Shown: piece after piece, positions 53,757 to 62,821 of the stretch
How the letters are laid out: every line of letters begins with the position of its first letter
Position numbering within the stretch: position 1 is the first letter of the stretch
Assembly: GCA_964505785.1 (NCBI GenBank)
Contig: CAZDJZ010000006.1
Location: 54,765 to 118,764 of the forward strand
Source: CAYRTV01 sp964505785
GTDB taxonomy: Bacteria; Acidobacteriota; Aminicenantia; Aminicenantales; Aminicenantaceae
Direction: 5' to 3'
DNA length: 64,000 nt
Notes under the pieces: generated by a model
The model's input: only the letters and a program-made list of their open reading frames with translations
Databases searched by the model: none
What the model was told of the DNA's origin: nothing
Position numbers and translations under genes: made by a program

Positions 53757-54494
53757 TTAATCCCAAGCCCCTATTTCTCTGAGCCGGCGGTCAACTATAT
53801 TTTCCCAGTCTTGATTGGCGCGGGGATTAGCTGGACTGGGATGAAGGATTCCTCCCACCCTGATGTCATCTTCTGCAAACACTTCCCGGCACCTTTTCTC
53901 AGCAAACCGCCCGATGCCGATCAACCATTCCGGTTTAAGAATTACTTTCAACGCAGATAAATGCCTGTCACAGGAAGAAAAAAGCCGGCTGCGCTCATCC
54001 GCCTTAAGTTTATCCGGAGTGCGGTTGCGGCCGTTCTCTTCCAAAAAAAGCAGGGGACAATAATTGGCTACAAAATGGTGTGTGAAAAACCGGCGCGGAG
54101 TTATAAATTTCCTGCGAAAAAAGCCCCATAACCGCTTTCCGCTGACTTCGGAACGGTGACAAGAAAATCCTTCAACCGGTTTAGCCTCATGTTCCGGCTC
54201 CGGCTTCCCGATATCTGCATATATATCAAGCCAGTCCCGGACTTCCTTGATTTCTCCAAAAGGAACCCCGGTCTGGGCCATCCCCCAAGGTCCTGGATTC
54301 ATTCCCAAAAAAATGATTTTTTTCTTTCCCGGGCCATAAGATGAAAGATACTGGGCATGGGCTTTCCAGGCATAATCCAGAGGATGATAAACTATGGAAA
54401 CCGGGCTGGAAAAATAAAGGTGCCTGGTTTCTTCCCGCAGCCTGACCGCCGCTTCTTTGAGATTCTCTCCCTGCAAGGCTTTTTCACTCTTCAC
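53757..54494 (-). CDS. SMUG1-like uracil-DNA glycosylase
   Basis: 245 residues from a GTG. IIFLGMNPGPWGMAQTGVPF (motif 1, GMNPGPWGM at 64-72, including the catalytic Asn) and GILHPSPANPRANQDW (motif 2 with His at about 218) are diagnostic of the single-strand-selective monofunctional uracil-DNA glycosylase family. It removes uracil and related lesions such as 5-hydroxymethyluracil from DNA. Bacterial members exist but are far less common than Ung. The arginine that follows HPSP in vertebrate SMUG1 is alanine here. The start overlaps the UDP-glucose pyrophosphorylase stop by bases GTGA, so the two genes are coupled without obvious shared function. Confidence 0.92.
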   Translation of the reverse strand: MKSEKALQGENLKEAAVRLREETRHLYFSSPVSIVYHPLDYAWKAHAQYLSSYGPGKKKIIFLGMNPGPWGMAQTGVPFGEIKEVRDWLDIYADIGKPEPEHEAKPVEGFSCHRSEVSGKRLWGFFRRKFITPRRFFTHHFVANYCPLLFLEENGRNRTPDKLKADERSRLFSSCDRHLSALKVILKPEWLIGIGRFAEKRCREVFAEDDIRVGGILHPSPANPRANQDWENIVDRRLREIGAWD

Positions 54495-55885
54495 TGAAAA
54501 AAATATTCTCCTTCCAGACGTCGGCCCTCTTTAATTCTAACCGGCTGTTCTTTTTGATTTTCCAACGAAACCTCATTGCGGCAGACAATATTTTTTCCAA
54601 AATGGAAATCTCCTGAGACTTTAAACTTTCGGCAATAAAGCAGGGACGGCGGGCCAAAAACAAAACGGGATTCCAAGTCATCAATAATTTTATAAAATTC
54701 CGGATCAAGTTCGATAACGATCTGAGGCAATGACCTTTTCGGCGAAACGATAATCCGGTAAGAATCGGTAAGCTCATAAATATCTGAACGAACCTCCATC
54801 AGGTCATTCGTGGTTTTCACCGGAGCAAAACGTTTCCGGTCCACCCCAATTGCCCCTGAGCCGGGGAAAAGCCCTATAGCCGCACCCATCGCAGTTTCCA
54901 ATTGAAAAACTTCAGGAGAATCCTTGTCCCGGGGGGCCAATTTTTTTTTATTCCTGATCATCGGCAGTTCCAAAATGCCGTCTTTTTCTTCCATAACCCG
55001 CTTAACCGCAGGAAGATGCACCCATAAATTATTGGTATTAAAGTATTTATGCTTTGTGATATTTTGAAATGAAGCCATATCTTCTTCGGGACATTGTGCT
55101 GATTCCCGCAGCACCAGCCGGCCGTCATTCCGGCGGGCAAGATGACCGCCCTTTTTATCCGATTCAGTCCGGGCAGCGGCTTCCATCAGGAAAGGCATCT
55201 TTTTATCGGCAAAATACCCAAGTATCTTTGCGTCCAGGACCGCTCCCAGGTTATCCGAATTGGAAATAAACGCATATTCATATCCTTTCTTCAAAAGCTC
55301 ATCCAGTATTCCGCTGGTAAGTAAGGCCGTATAGATATCGCCGTGCCCCGGAGGACACCACTCAAATTTTGGATTCTTCGGCCATTCAGCCGGCCGATAA
55401 TCATCCACCCTGACTTTAGGGACTTTATTCTGGAGAAAATCCAACGGGATACTCTTTATTAATTCGGTGTATTCCTTGAGCTGTGCTAAAGAATCTTCAC
55501 GCGTATTAAAGCTGTTCATCAACACCAGCGGGATACCGTCCACGATCGCCTGCCTGGCTGTGATATCCAGGAAAGAAAGTCCTTCTTTAACCATCAACAG
55601 GCTTTTAGCCCGGTTTAAGCCCATGCTGGTTCCCAAGCCCCCGTTCAATTTGATCATGACGGTTTGAGGAATGATTTTCTCTCCAACCGGTTTATATTTA
55701 TTGGAAATTTCTTCCAAATCGGGAATGGATTCAAGCGGCGTTATTTCATTTTCAGGAATATACCCGGTCTCTCCTTTCAAAAGCTTCCGGTAGTAGTATG
55801 AAAAAGTCCGGATAACCAGATCCGGCAATCCTTCTTTTTTCATACGCTCCCTAAAGGGAGTAAATTGAACCTCGAATCCGCTCAT
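54491..55885 (-). CDS. UTP--glucose-1-phosphate uridylyltransferase, UDPGP (eukaryotic-like) family
   Basis: 464 residues. TVMIKLNGGLGTSMGLNRAK near residue 80 is the nucleotide-binding motif of the UDPGP family (PF01704), the eukaryote-type pyrophosphorylases, and not bacterial GalU. Other blocks: WCPPGHGDIYTAL, FISNSDNLGAVLD (metal-binding aspartate) and NTNNLWVHLPAV. The enzyme makes UDP-glucose from glucose 1-phosphate and UTP in the cytoplasm, for glycosyltransferases or envelope sugars, and draws on the glucose 1-phosphate made by GlgP. It is coupled to the SMUG1 gene. Confidence 0.92.
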   Translation of the reverse strand: MSGFEVQFTPFRERMKKEGLPDLVIRTFSYYYRKLLKGETGYIPENEITPLESIPDLEEISNKYKPVGEKIIPQTVMIKLNGGLGTSMGLNRAKSLLMVKEGLSFLDITARQAIVDGIPLVLMNSFNTREDSLAQLKEYTELIKSIPLDFLQNKVPKVRVDDYRPAEWPKNPKFEWCPPGHGDIYTALLTSGILDELLKKGYEYAFISNSDNLGAVLDAKILGYFADKKMPFLMEAAARTESDKKGGHLARRNDGRLVLRESAQCPEEDMASFQNITKHKYFNTNNLWVHLPAVKRVMEEKDGILELPMIRNKKKLAPRDKDSPEVFQLETAMGAAIGLFPGSGAIGVDRKRFAPVKTTNDLMEVRSDIYELTDSYRIIVSPKRSLPQIVIELDPEFYKIIDDLESRFVFGPPSLLYCRKFKVSGDFHFGKNIVCRNEVSLENQKEQPVRIKEGRRLEGEYFFQ

Positions 55886-56093
55886 CTGCAGCCTCCTTCT
55901 TTCCAGCTTTACTCCTTACTCAGCCATTCTTATTGCTATGGCTGACCTATTCAGGTTAGAAAATGACCCGCGAGAAAATTAGACAGCTTCGCCGAATGAA
56001 ACGTAACCGTCTTCTCGTGCAAGCTCCCTCTAAGATCCCTCGTCGCTTCGCTTTCCGGGGCGACAATGGATTAAAGATATGCTCTGAAAATCC

Positions 56094-56133
56094 AAAAAAA
56101 AGGGAACCTGCCGATCCACTCAACAGATTCCCT
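56094..56133 (-). terminator. Rho-independent terminator after the ferredoxin gene
   Basis: On the minus strand, ten paired positions (AGGGAATCTG with CAGGTTCCCT, one G-U pair) with a 13-base loop, followed by a run of T residues that covers 56094-56100. It lies about 30 bases downstream of the ferredoxin stop and is the clearest intrinsic terminator of the window. Confidence 0.8.
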
Positions 56134-56164
56134 TCTTAAAAACAGGTCGGGACGTTAAAGAAAA

Positions 56165-56386
56165 TTAATCGATATGAATAACTTCTACCGGACAACCTTC
56201 CGCCGCTTCTGTCACACAATCTTTGAGATCATCGGGGACTTCACCGGTGGCAAGATCATTATCCACCCTGTATTCTTCGGTGATTTGAGTCAGGTCATCG
56301 TCATCATTGGCTTCAAAGACTTCAGGGCATTCATCCCAGCAAACTCCGCACATCGTACATTCGTCTCTGTCCACTGTCACTTTCAT
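56165..56386 (-). CDS. Single [4Fe-4S] ferredoxin
   Basis: 73 residues, acidic. Cys10, Cys13 and Cys16 (CTMCGVC) with Cys65 (CPVEVIHID) form the single-cluster ligand set; Cys20 and Cys57 remain and are placed like the disulfide of archaeal and thermophilic one-cluster ferredoxins. So it carries one [4Fe-4S] cluster and perhaps one disulfide, and shuttles electrons in the cytoplasm. No partner enzyme is adjacent. It has its own good terminator downstream. Confidence 0.92.
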   Translation of the reverse strand: MKVTVDRDECTMCGVCWDECPEVFEANDDDDLTQITEEYRVDNDLATGEVPDDLKDCVTEAAEGCPVEVIHID

Positions 56387-56516
56387 AATTTACCTCCTTA
56401 TTGTTTTAAAAAAATGATTATATATATTTCATATATTTTTTTCAAAACATGCCTTCAGAGATTACCAACTTTACCTGAATTTGAATATGCAATCAACTTA
56501 AAAGGAGGAATCTTTT

Positions 56517-56903
56517 TTACACATACCTGGCGATAAGCGCCGCCAGGAGAATAACAACCAGGATCCAGAAAAAAATTCCTAAAAACCGGCTGACTTCCCT
56601 TGTCCGGGCTCTCCTCAAGTCCTCACTTTCACTGGTACGCGGCCGGGAGTAACTGGGTGGAATGGCAGCTGCGATCAAGAACGCAATGATAAGAGCGACA
56701 ATAAGAAACGGAAGCCATTGCACCCCGGCAAATTTCGGACCAAACGGTGTCACCCAGACACCTCCGGCCCATGTGAAAAGAAACACAATCAAAAAGAATA
56801 ATAAATATCCAGGCCAAAGTCCACGCCGTCGGAATCCATATGCGAAAATCAAGCTCACAATCAGCGCTAATAAAAATGCCGTGGCGGCTTCAAATAACAT
56901 CAT
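56517..56903 (-). CDS. Small membrane protein of unknown function
   Basis: 128 residues starting MMLFEAATAFLLALIV at the ATG at 56903, which has AAAAGGAGAT upstream. Longer frames reach 57044 but the extra part is basic and lacks such a site. Four hydrophobic segments (about 5-22, 30-50, 57-75 and 105-125), with a basic/acidic loop SESEDLRRARTREVSR between the last two. No family recognised. It is 130 bases upstream of the ferredoxin gene on the same strand and may be co-transcribed with it. Confidence 0.7.
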   Translation of the reverse strand: MMLFEAATAFLLALIVSLIFAYGFRRRGLWPGYLLFFLIVFLFTWAGGVWVTPFGPKFAGVQWLPFLIVALIIAFLIAAAIPPSYSRPRTSESEDLRRARTREVSRFLGIFFWILVVILLAALIARYV

Positions 56904-57410
56904 AGCATATCTCCTTTTATTGGACATCACGGCCTGCTTCGCAGGCCTTGTCACCATGGACCGAATCCCGCGCCGTCTCACGTCTGCCGCCGCAAAGAAC
57001 ATCCGCTCACGTTCTCCCCTTTGGGGAATCATGCAAAGCCCCAATACGGTATTTCTTGAAAATGGCCCTCATCCAATGCAGCCGTTCAATATGAAACTTC
57101 CATCCTTACAGAATATCTAACCGTTTATCAAAGAACCAAATTTCGTGCCAGACTGAAATATGGGAAGGAATGGATATTTTGGAATAAGACAAACTTTCAT
57201 CCGTTTTGTTCAGCAGGACAAAATCCGGAATTATAGAAAATCAGCCTGACCTGTCCAGAGGGAAAAAACCTGGATTATTAGTTCGCAAGTCGATTCCTTA
57301 TTCAAGATTTTCATTCGTCCGGATGTATTGTATTCATGAGTCATTCGTTCGAAAACAACCCGGAAATGCTGTCCCTTTGCATTGAACTCTCGCACAGCGG
57401 GCCGGCTGAA

Positions 57411-57470
57411 CAGACTTAGACAGCCCTAGATGGACCTCAACAGACCTGGGCAGACCTAGACAAACCAGAT
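57411..57470. repeat. Tandem 10-base repeats
   Basis: Six consecutive decamers in exact register: CAGACTTAGA, CAGCCCTAGA, TGGACCTCAA, CAGACCTGGG, CAGACCTAGA, CAAACCAGAT. Consensus CAGACCTAGA. The period is close to one DNA turn, so the same face would carry the same word; it could be a protein-binding array or a slippage-made minisatellite. It lies 167 bases upstream of the sigma54-like site. Confidence 0.6.
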
Positions 57471-57636
57471 TGACGCCTGCGCTGCGATCATAACGAGACC
57501 GCAGCGTCATGTCCCTTGCGCCGAATCCGCTCCAATTCCGGCCCGTTAATCATTCAGGTAAGTTGACTGAACCTGCAGGCAAAGAGCTGTGTTTTCCCCA
57601 AGAAAAGAGCCCGCTTAAAGAGTGAATTAAAGTTTT

Positions 57637-57653
57637 TGGCATAATTCTAGCAT
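57637..57653 (+). promoter_or_regulatory. Candidate sigma54 promoter
   Basis: TTGGCATAATTCTAGCA has the GG and GC doublets ten bases apart and TTGGCA and GCA in the expected places (-24/-12). Transcription would start near 57665, about 27 bases before the ATG at 57692. A sigma70 -10 reading (CATAAT) is the alternative. Confidence 0.4.
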
Positions 57654-57691
57654 TAAAAATCAAAAGAACAGAAATCTGCAAAGGAGGATAA

Positions 57692-57955
57692 ATGATTAAA
57701 AAACAAGACGACCCCAGGATGAAAAACCGGAAACAAAATATTGCCCGGTTTGAAGCGCACCGGAAAATGATTAGAACCGATCTAACCGAATCCCTGAACA
57801 GCTTAAAAGAAGCCCAAAAAACCAGTTTGGATGAAGGCGGCACTCAGATGGAATTATTCGCGGCGGAAAAGCTCCAGCCGGAGATTGACCAGATGGAAGA
57901 ATTGATCCGCCATCTCGATTCTTTGATTCCTGAAAACATCAAACAGGAATCCTAA
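57692..57955 (+). CDS. Small coiled-coil protein of unknown function
   Basis: 87 residues after AAAGGAGG, an excellent ribosome binding site. The sequence is highly charged and helix-forming, with heptad-like leucine and isoleucine positions (RFEAHRKMIRTDLTESLNSL, then LQPEIDQMEELIRHLDSLIP). It contains no cysteine, no membrane segment and no recognised domain. It stands alone between repeat-rich regions and may be a stress- or sigma54-controlled small protein (inference from the promoter only). Confidence 0.7.
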   Translation: MIKKQDDPRMKNRKQNIARFEAHRKMIRTDLTESLNSLKEAQKTSLDEGGTQMELFAAEKLQPEIDQMEELIRHLDSLIPENIKQES

Positions 57956-58524
57956 ACATAAAGAAGAAAACTCAGCCTGAATTATTTAATAAAAGCCGGA
58001 ATTGCTGAAGATGAAAGGCAAACCAGCGGGCAGGGGAAGTTGCGCGGCCGCTGAAAACCCGGTATGAAGAATAGTGTTGAAAATGTGAACCTTTCATCCC
58101 CATACACGTATTATCATGATGCAGTCCTTAGTTTGGATTATTGCTTCGCCTGGATTATTCACGAGCCGGGATTGCTGCAGCCGACGACAATTCTTCAATT
58201 CATTGTCATCCAGAGGAGCAAAGCGGTGTAAGGATTTTTGCCTGCTTCGTTTCTCAGAAGGGTTGTGAATCGCAAATTGAGAATCGCTCGGGTAAGACGG
58301 CAAGCCTTTTCCCTTACTCTTTACTGCGAAGCATTGCAAGGTCCTTACAGCCTGCTGATGCAGGCCTCAGGACGGCATGTGGATTCATTTTAATCGTTCA
58401 GGGTATGTTATGCACATGTTTTATTCATAAAATAATTGCTGTGTTTTTGCCATTTCAGGCCGTGAATAATTCAGGTCAGCTGCCTGGAATTTGGCGCAAG
58501 AAAAAATGCAATAAGGAGAAAATT
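57956..58524. repeat. 569-base intergenic repeat island
   Basis: No credible gene. It contains R1 copies at 57972-58018 and 58146-58182 (CCTGGATTATTCACG start), a GTCATCCAGAGGAGCAAAGC block near 58204, an R2 copy in inverse orientation (58369-58415) followed by an R3-like hairpin part (58429-58458), and the half palindrome TGAATAATTCAGG (58463-58475). The order R2-R3 here is the mirror image of 51133-51228. A longer frame that starts at 58141 runs through the repeats and is not considered coding. Confidence 0.7.
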
Positions 58525-59649
58525 ATGCATAGAGTCCGCATTTTAGGGATTGTTATAATTTTAATCGGGGCAGTGGGAACAGCTGGAGCGGTTTCACCGC
58601 CGCCTGGAAAACAGGAACAGAATGTCGAGGTTATTAAAAACGGTAAAAAGCCGAAAACAACAAAGGGAATCCCGTCAAAAGTTGAGTTCGAAAAAGAAAT
58701 CATAATGGGAAACTCTGATGACCCGGACCGGGCTTTCGCCCAGCTTTCAGGCTTTGCAGTGGCGGAAGACGGCTGCATTTTTGCTTTGGATATGCAGGAT
58801 AAAAAGGTGAAGGTTTTTGACTCACAAGGTGATTTTATCAAGGCCTTTGGAAAAGAGGGCCAAGGACCGGGAGAACTTTCTATGCCCTCAGGAATCAGCA
58901 TGACACCGGAGGGGGAACTGATGGTGGAAGATGCCATGAACCGGCGGCTTTCCTATTTTAATTTAGATGGCGAATTTTTGCGGCAGTTATCCATCGCGGA
59001 AAAAACCGGCCTGGTCAATCTGATTATTGGGCCTGAAGGAAATATGCTCGGCCGGGAAATTGTCATGGAAGAAAATCAGATGTTTTTCGATATTAAAAAA
59101 TTCGATCCCGCACTGAATACACTATTTAAAATTGACCGGATGCTTTTTCCTAATCCTTTGCAGGGAAAAATCAACATAATGGAAATCATTTCTTTATACC
59201 AGTTTGATAATATGGGGCACGCCGTTTACGGCCGGACAGATAAATATGAAATTAAATTCTACAACAAGGAAGGCCGCCATTACCGGACTGTTGTAAAGGA
59301 TTATGATCCGGTCGAAGTCACCCAAACCGATATCGATGAAATGACAGCCCGAATTCCGGATACTGCAGGTATTAACTTAAAAGAACGGCTGGAATTTCCG
59401 AAAAACTTTCCGGCGTATAGCTTCTTTTCGCTGGATGGCCAAAACAGGCTGTACGTCCGCACTTATGAAAAGGGTAAAAATGAGAAGGAATATGCCTTGG
59501 AAATTTTTGATCCGGAAGGCCGTTTTTTCGCCAAAATTTTTTCGGAAGCAACCCCTATGATATGGAAAGGTGCTCACGTTTATTCGATTGAAGAAAATAA
59601 AGAGGGATACCAAGTCATCTGCAGATACAAGACCTCATGGAAGGAATAA
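58525..59649 (+). CDS. Exported six-bladed beta-propeller (NHL-type) protein
   Basis: 374 residues from the ATG at 58525 after AAGGAGA. The N-terminus MHRVRILGIVIILIGAVGT is a signal peptide ending near AVS. Propeller blades follow: GFAVAEDGCIFALDMQDKKV, KVFDSQGDFIKAFGKEGQGP, GELSMPSGISMTPEGELMVE and later INMEIISLYQFDNMGHAVYG. The G-G-GPGEL pattern is typical of 6-bladed propellers in lineages such as Acidobacteriota and Aminicenantes. It is probably a periplasmic or surface binding protein; ligand unknown. It is convergent with carB, with only four bases between them. Confidence 0.85.
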   Translation: MHRVRILGIVIILIGAVGTAGAVSPPPGKQEQNVEVIKNGKKPKTTKGIPSKVEFEKEIIMGNSDDPDRAFAQLSGFAVAEDGCIFALDMQDKKVKVFDSQGDFIKAFGKEGQGPGELSMPSGISMTPEGELMVEDAMNRRLSYFNLDGEFLRQLSIAEKTGLVNLIIGPEGNMLGREIVMEENQMFFDIKKFDPALNTLFKIDRMLFPNPLQGKINIMEIISLYQFDNMGHAVYGRTDKYEIKFYNKEGRHYRTVVKDYDPVEVTQTDIDEMTARIPDTAGINLKERLEFPKNFPAYSFFSLDGQNRLYVRTYEKGKNEKEYALEIFDPEGRFFAKIFSEATPMIWKGAHVYSIEENKEGYQVICRYKTSWKE

Positions 59650-59653
59650 AAGG

Positions 59654-62600
59654 CTAATATTCATCCCAGGTTTTGACGGCTAAATCATCAACACTCAAGC
59701 GGGCAATACCGTCAATAAACCTTTCGGCAAATTGCAGGTTGGTGATGAGAGGGATATTAAAGTCTACTGCATACCTGCGGACCATATAGTCCTCAGCAAG
59801 ATGCTGCGCCTGCGTACTGCGGGGGATATTGATGATAAGGTCCGGCTTTCGCTCCCTTATAAAGGAAAGGACATCAGGAACCCGGTTTTCAGAAGGCCAA
59901 TGAAGCACGTGGGCGGAAATACCGTTATAATTTAGAAAGTCCGCAGTCCCTGGAGTGGCGAATAGGGTGAACCCCAGGTCTTCCAATCGCCTGGCATCAG
60001 GAAGGAAAAGAGCTTTGCTTTCAAATGGCCCAGTGGACAGCAGGATGTTCTTTTCAGGAAAACTGTATCCCACAGAAAGCAGAGCCTTGAGAAAAGCCTC
60101 TTCAAAACTGTCTCCCAGGCATGCCACTTCACCTGTAGAGGCCATTTCAACGCTCAAGACGGGGTCCGCTCCTTTGATCCGGGTAAAAGAAAACTGGGGT
60201 GCCTTAACTCCCACGTATTCCAACTCAAAACAAGATTTATCTATGGGAGGCATATCCTCGCCCATTATGATGCGGGTCGCAAGATCAATAAAATTCAGTT
60301 TGAATATTTTAGATACAAAGGGAAAAGACCGGGATGCCCGCAGATTGCATTCAATGACTTTGACTGCATTTTCCTTGGCGATGAACTGTATATTGAACGG
60401 ACCGTGAATGTTGAGAGAGCGGACAATTTTCCGAGTGATCTTTTTCATCCGGCGGGTGGTTTCCAGATAGGTCCTCTGGGGAGGGAGAACCATCGTCGCA
60501 TCACCGCTGTGGACCCCGGCATTTTCCACATGCTCACAGATGGCGTAAATAAACAACTCGCCGTTTTTCGCAACCCCGTCTAATTCAATTTCTTTGGCAT
60601 TTTCTATAAATTTGCTGATAACCACTGGATATTCAGGACTGACTTCAGAGGCCTTGCGCAAATAATCGGTCAGCTCCTGTGCATTCAAGGCCACCGACAT
60701 GGCGGCCCCGCTTAAAACATAACTGGGACGTATCAATACCGGATAACCCACTTTTCCCGCAAAAGCCGCTGCTTCTTTAATCTCAGTCAATTCCTTCCAT
60801 TGGGGCTGATCAACTCCCAACTCATCCAGCAGCGCAGAAAATTTATGCCGGTTCTCAGCCCGGTCGATATTCGCCGGCTCCGTGCCCAGGACATTCAATC
60901 CATAAGCGAGACATTTGACCGCCAGGTTATTGGGTATCTGTCCCCCCATTGAAATGATAAGCCCTTCGGGTTTTTCCTTTTCATAGATATCCGCAACTGC
61001 TTCAAAACTAAGTTCGTCGAAATACAAGCGGTCACAAATATCATAATCCGTGCTGACCGTTTCAGGATTGTAATTGATCATAATCGTTTGATAATCCTGC
61101 CGGCGCAGGGCTTGGACGGTATTGACGCAGCACCAGTCAAATTCGACTGAAGAGCCGATGCGGTAGGAACCGGACCCCAAAACGATAACTCCGCGGGAGG
61201 ACGCAAACGCGATATCATCCTCTTCACCATGATAGGTCAAATACAGATAATTTGTTTGGGCCGGGAATTCAGCTGCCAATGTATCGATCTGCTTGACACT
61301 CGGATATAACCGATATTTCTTGCGTTTCTCCCGGATATCCAGCTCTTCCAAACTCTGAAAAACCGCAATCTGCTTATCTGAAAATCCCAGCTTTTTTGCC
61401 TGTTTCAGCAAACCGAAATCCAGAGTGGTTTCCAGATTTTCCAATTTCTGTTTCATAGAAACAATATTGAATATTTTATAAATAAACCAGGGATCGATAC
61501 CGGTCAATTCATGAATTTTCTTTACCGGCATTCTCTCGACTGCCTGAGCGACAGCAAAGACCCTTTTGTCCGTCGGGTGGCTTAATTCCGTTTCCAAATC
61601 ATCAAAATGGATATTGTTACCCACCAAGCCATAGACGCCGACCTGAAGCATTCTGAGGGCTTTTTGCAGTGATTCCTCAAAACTCCGTCCAATCGCCATG
61701 ACTTCACCGACACTCTTCATCTCAGTTCCGATTTTATCAGATGCCCGGCGAAATTTCGTGAGATCCCACCGGGGAATTTTCACGACCACATAATCCAAAG
61801 CCGGCTCAAAGCAAGCTTTGGTGGACAGCGTCACACTATTGGAAAGGTCAGTGAGCAGCCGTCCCAGAGCTAATTTTGCCGCCACAGAAGCCAATGGATA
61901 ACCGGTCGCTTTGGAAGCCAAGGCGCTTGAGCGCGATAAACGGGGATTGACTTCAATGACCCGGTAATCTTCACTGCGTTCATCCAATGCAAACTGAATA
62001 TTGCATTCCCCCACGATACCCAGGTGACGGATGACCCGTATTGATATCTCCCGCAGCTTATGATATTCACGGTTATCCAGAGTCTGAGAAGGCGCCACCA
62101 CAATACTTTCTCCGGTATGGATGCCTAAAGGATCAAAATTCTCCATATTGCAGACCGTGATGCAATTGTCGGCCTTATCCCGGACCACTTCATATTCGAT
62201 CTCTTTCCATCCTTCCAGATACTCTTCCACCAGGATTTGTCTGGTAAAAGCAAGAGCTTTCTCTACCTTACCTTGCAGCACATCACGGTCAAAAGCCAAT
62301 CCGGAACCCAGCCCGCCCAAAGCATATGCCACTCTTATCATTACTGGGTATCCGATTTCAGCAGCCGCTTGGACAGCCTCTTCCGCGCTTTTAACCGCGA
62401 CGCTCCTTGGAATCTCAACTTGGATCTCTCTTAAACATTCCGCAAAGCTTCTCCGGTCTTCACAGTCCATGATTGTCTTAACCGGAGTTCCCAATACCTC
62501 AACCCCGTATTTTTTCAAAATTCCTTTCTGATGCAGCCGGACCCCGCAATTAAGTGCTGTCTGTCCCCCGAAACTCAAAAGAATGCCTTCCGGCCTTTCA

Positions 62601-62821
62601 CGTGCAATCACTTTTTCAACAAATATATCTTTCAAGGGAAGAAAATAGATTTTATCCGCCAATGATTCAGATGTTTGGATCGTGGCGATATTGGGATTGA
62701 CCAAAACCACGCGGATGCCTTCGTCCTTGAGCGCTTTTATGGCCTGGCTTCCGGAATAGTCAAACTCCCCGGCCTGGCCAATCCGCAAAGCTCCGCTTCC
62801 CAAGAGAATCACAGATTTCAT
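59654..62821 (-). CDS. carB: Carbamoyl-phosphate synthase large subunit
   Basis: 1055 residues, the usual length. It starts SVILLGSGALRIGQAGEFDYSG and repeats the block as VIVLGSGSYRIGSSVEFDWC in the second half, reflecting the internal duplication of two ATP-grasp domains. EVNPRLSRSSALASKATGYP is the ATP-binding glutamate/asparagine region, and IECNLRASRSFPFVSK the second. The C-terminal MGS-like regulatory domain includes LGFTLFATPGTADFL. With CarA it makes carbamoyl phosphate from glutamine, bicarbonate and two ATP for pyrimidine and arginine synthesis. It overlaps carA by four bases. Confidence 0.97.
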   Translation of the reverse strand: MKSVILLGSGALRIGQAGEFDYSGSQAIKALKDEGIRVVLVNPNIATIQTSESLADKIYFLPLKDIFVEKVIARERPEGILLSFGGQTALNCGVRLHQKGILKKYGVEVLGTPVKTIMDCEDRRSFAECLREIQVEIPRSVAVKSAEEAVQAAAEIGYPVMIRVAYALGGLGSGLAFDRDVLQGKVEKALAFTRQILVEEYLEGWKEIEYEVVRDKADNCITVCNMENFDPLGIHTGESIVVAPSQTLDNREYHKLREISIRVIRHLGIVGECNIQFALDERSEDYRVIEVNPRLSRSSALASKATGYPLASVAAKLALGRLLTDLSNSVTLSTKACFEPALDYVVVKIPRWDLTKFRRASDKIGTEMKSVGEVMAIGRSFEESLQKALRMLQVGVYGLVGNNIHFDDLETELSHPTDKRVFAVAQAVERMPVKKIHELTGIDPWFIYKIFNIVSMKQKLENLETTLDFGLLKQAKKLGFSDKQIAVFQSLEELDIREKRKKYRLYPSVKQIDTLAAEFPAQTNYLYLTYHGEEDDIAFASSRGVIVLGSGSYRIGSSVEFDWCCVNTVQALRRQDYQTIMINYNPETVSTDYDICDRLYFDELSFEAVADIYEKEKPEGLIISMGGQIPNNLAVKCLAYGLNVLGTEPANIDRAENRHKFSALLDELGVDQPQWKELTEIKEAAAFAGKVGYPVLIRPSYVLSGAAMSVALNAQELTDYLRKASEVSPEYPVVISKFIENAKEIELDGVAKNGELFIYAICEHVENAGVHSGDATMVLPPQRTYLETTRRMKKITRKIVRSLNIHGPFNIQFIAKENAVKVIECNLRASRSFPFVSKIFKLNFIDLATRIIMGEDMPPIDKSCFELEYVGVKAPQFSFTRIKGADPVLSVEMASTGEVACLGDSFEEAFLKALLSVGYSFPEKNILLSTGPFESKALFLPDARRLEDLGFTLFATPGTADFLNYNGISAHVLHWPSENRVPDVLSFIRERKPDLIINIPRSTQAQHLAEDYMVRRYAVDFNIPLITNLQFAERFIDGIARLSVDDLAVKTWDEY

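Larger units (their letters stand above)
56904..57691. other. 788-base gene-free region with tandem decamers, R1 and R4 fragments and a sigma54-like site
   Basis: No credible gene on either strand. It holds the hairpin GGCCTGC-TTC-GCAGGCC near 56932-56948, an R4 fragment (57268-57285), six consecutive ten-base repeats (57411-57470), a degenerate R1 copy (57511-57560) and a candidate sigma54 promoter (57637-57653). Confidence 0.6.

Noticed and set aside
57411..57470. CRISPR array
   Set aside because: Ten-base units without spacers and no cas gene nearby; a minisatellite or binding array fits better.
58141..58524. N-terminal extension of the beta-propeller gene
   Set aside because: The stretch is made of R1, R2 and R3 repeats; the ATG at 58525 has AAGGAGA and starts a signal peptide.
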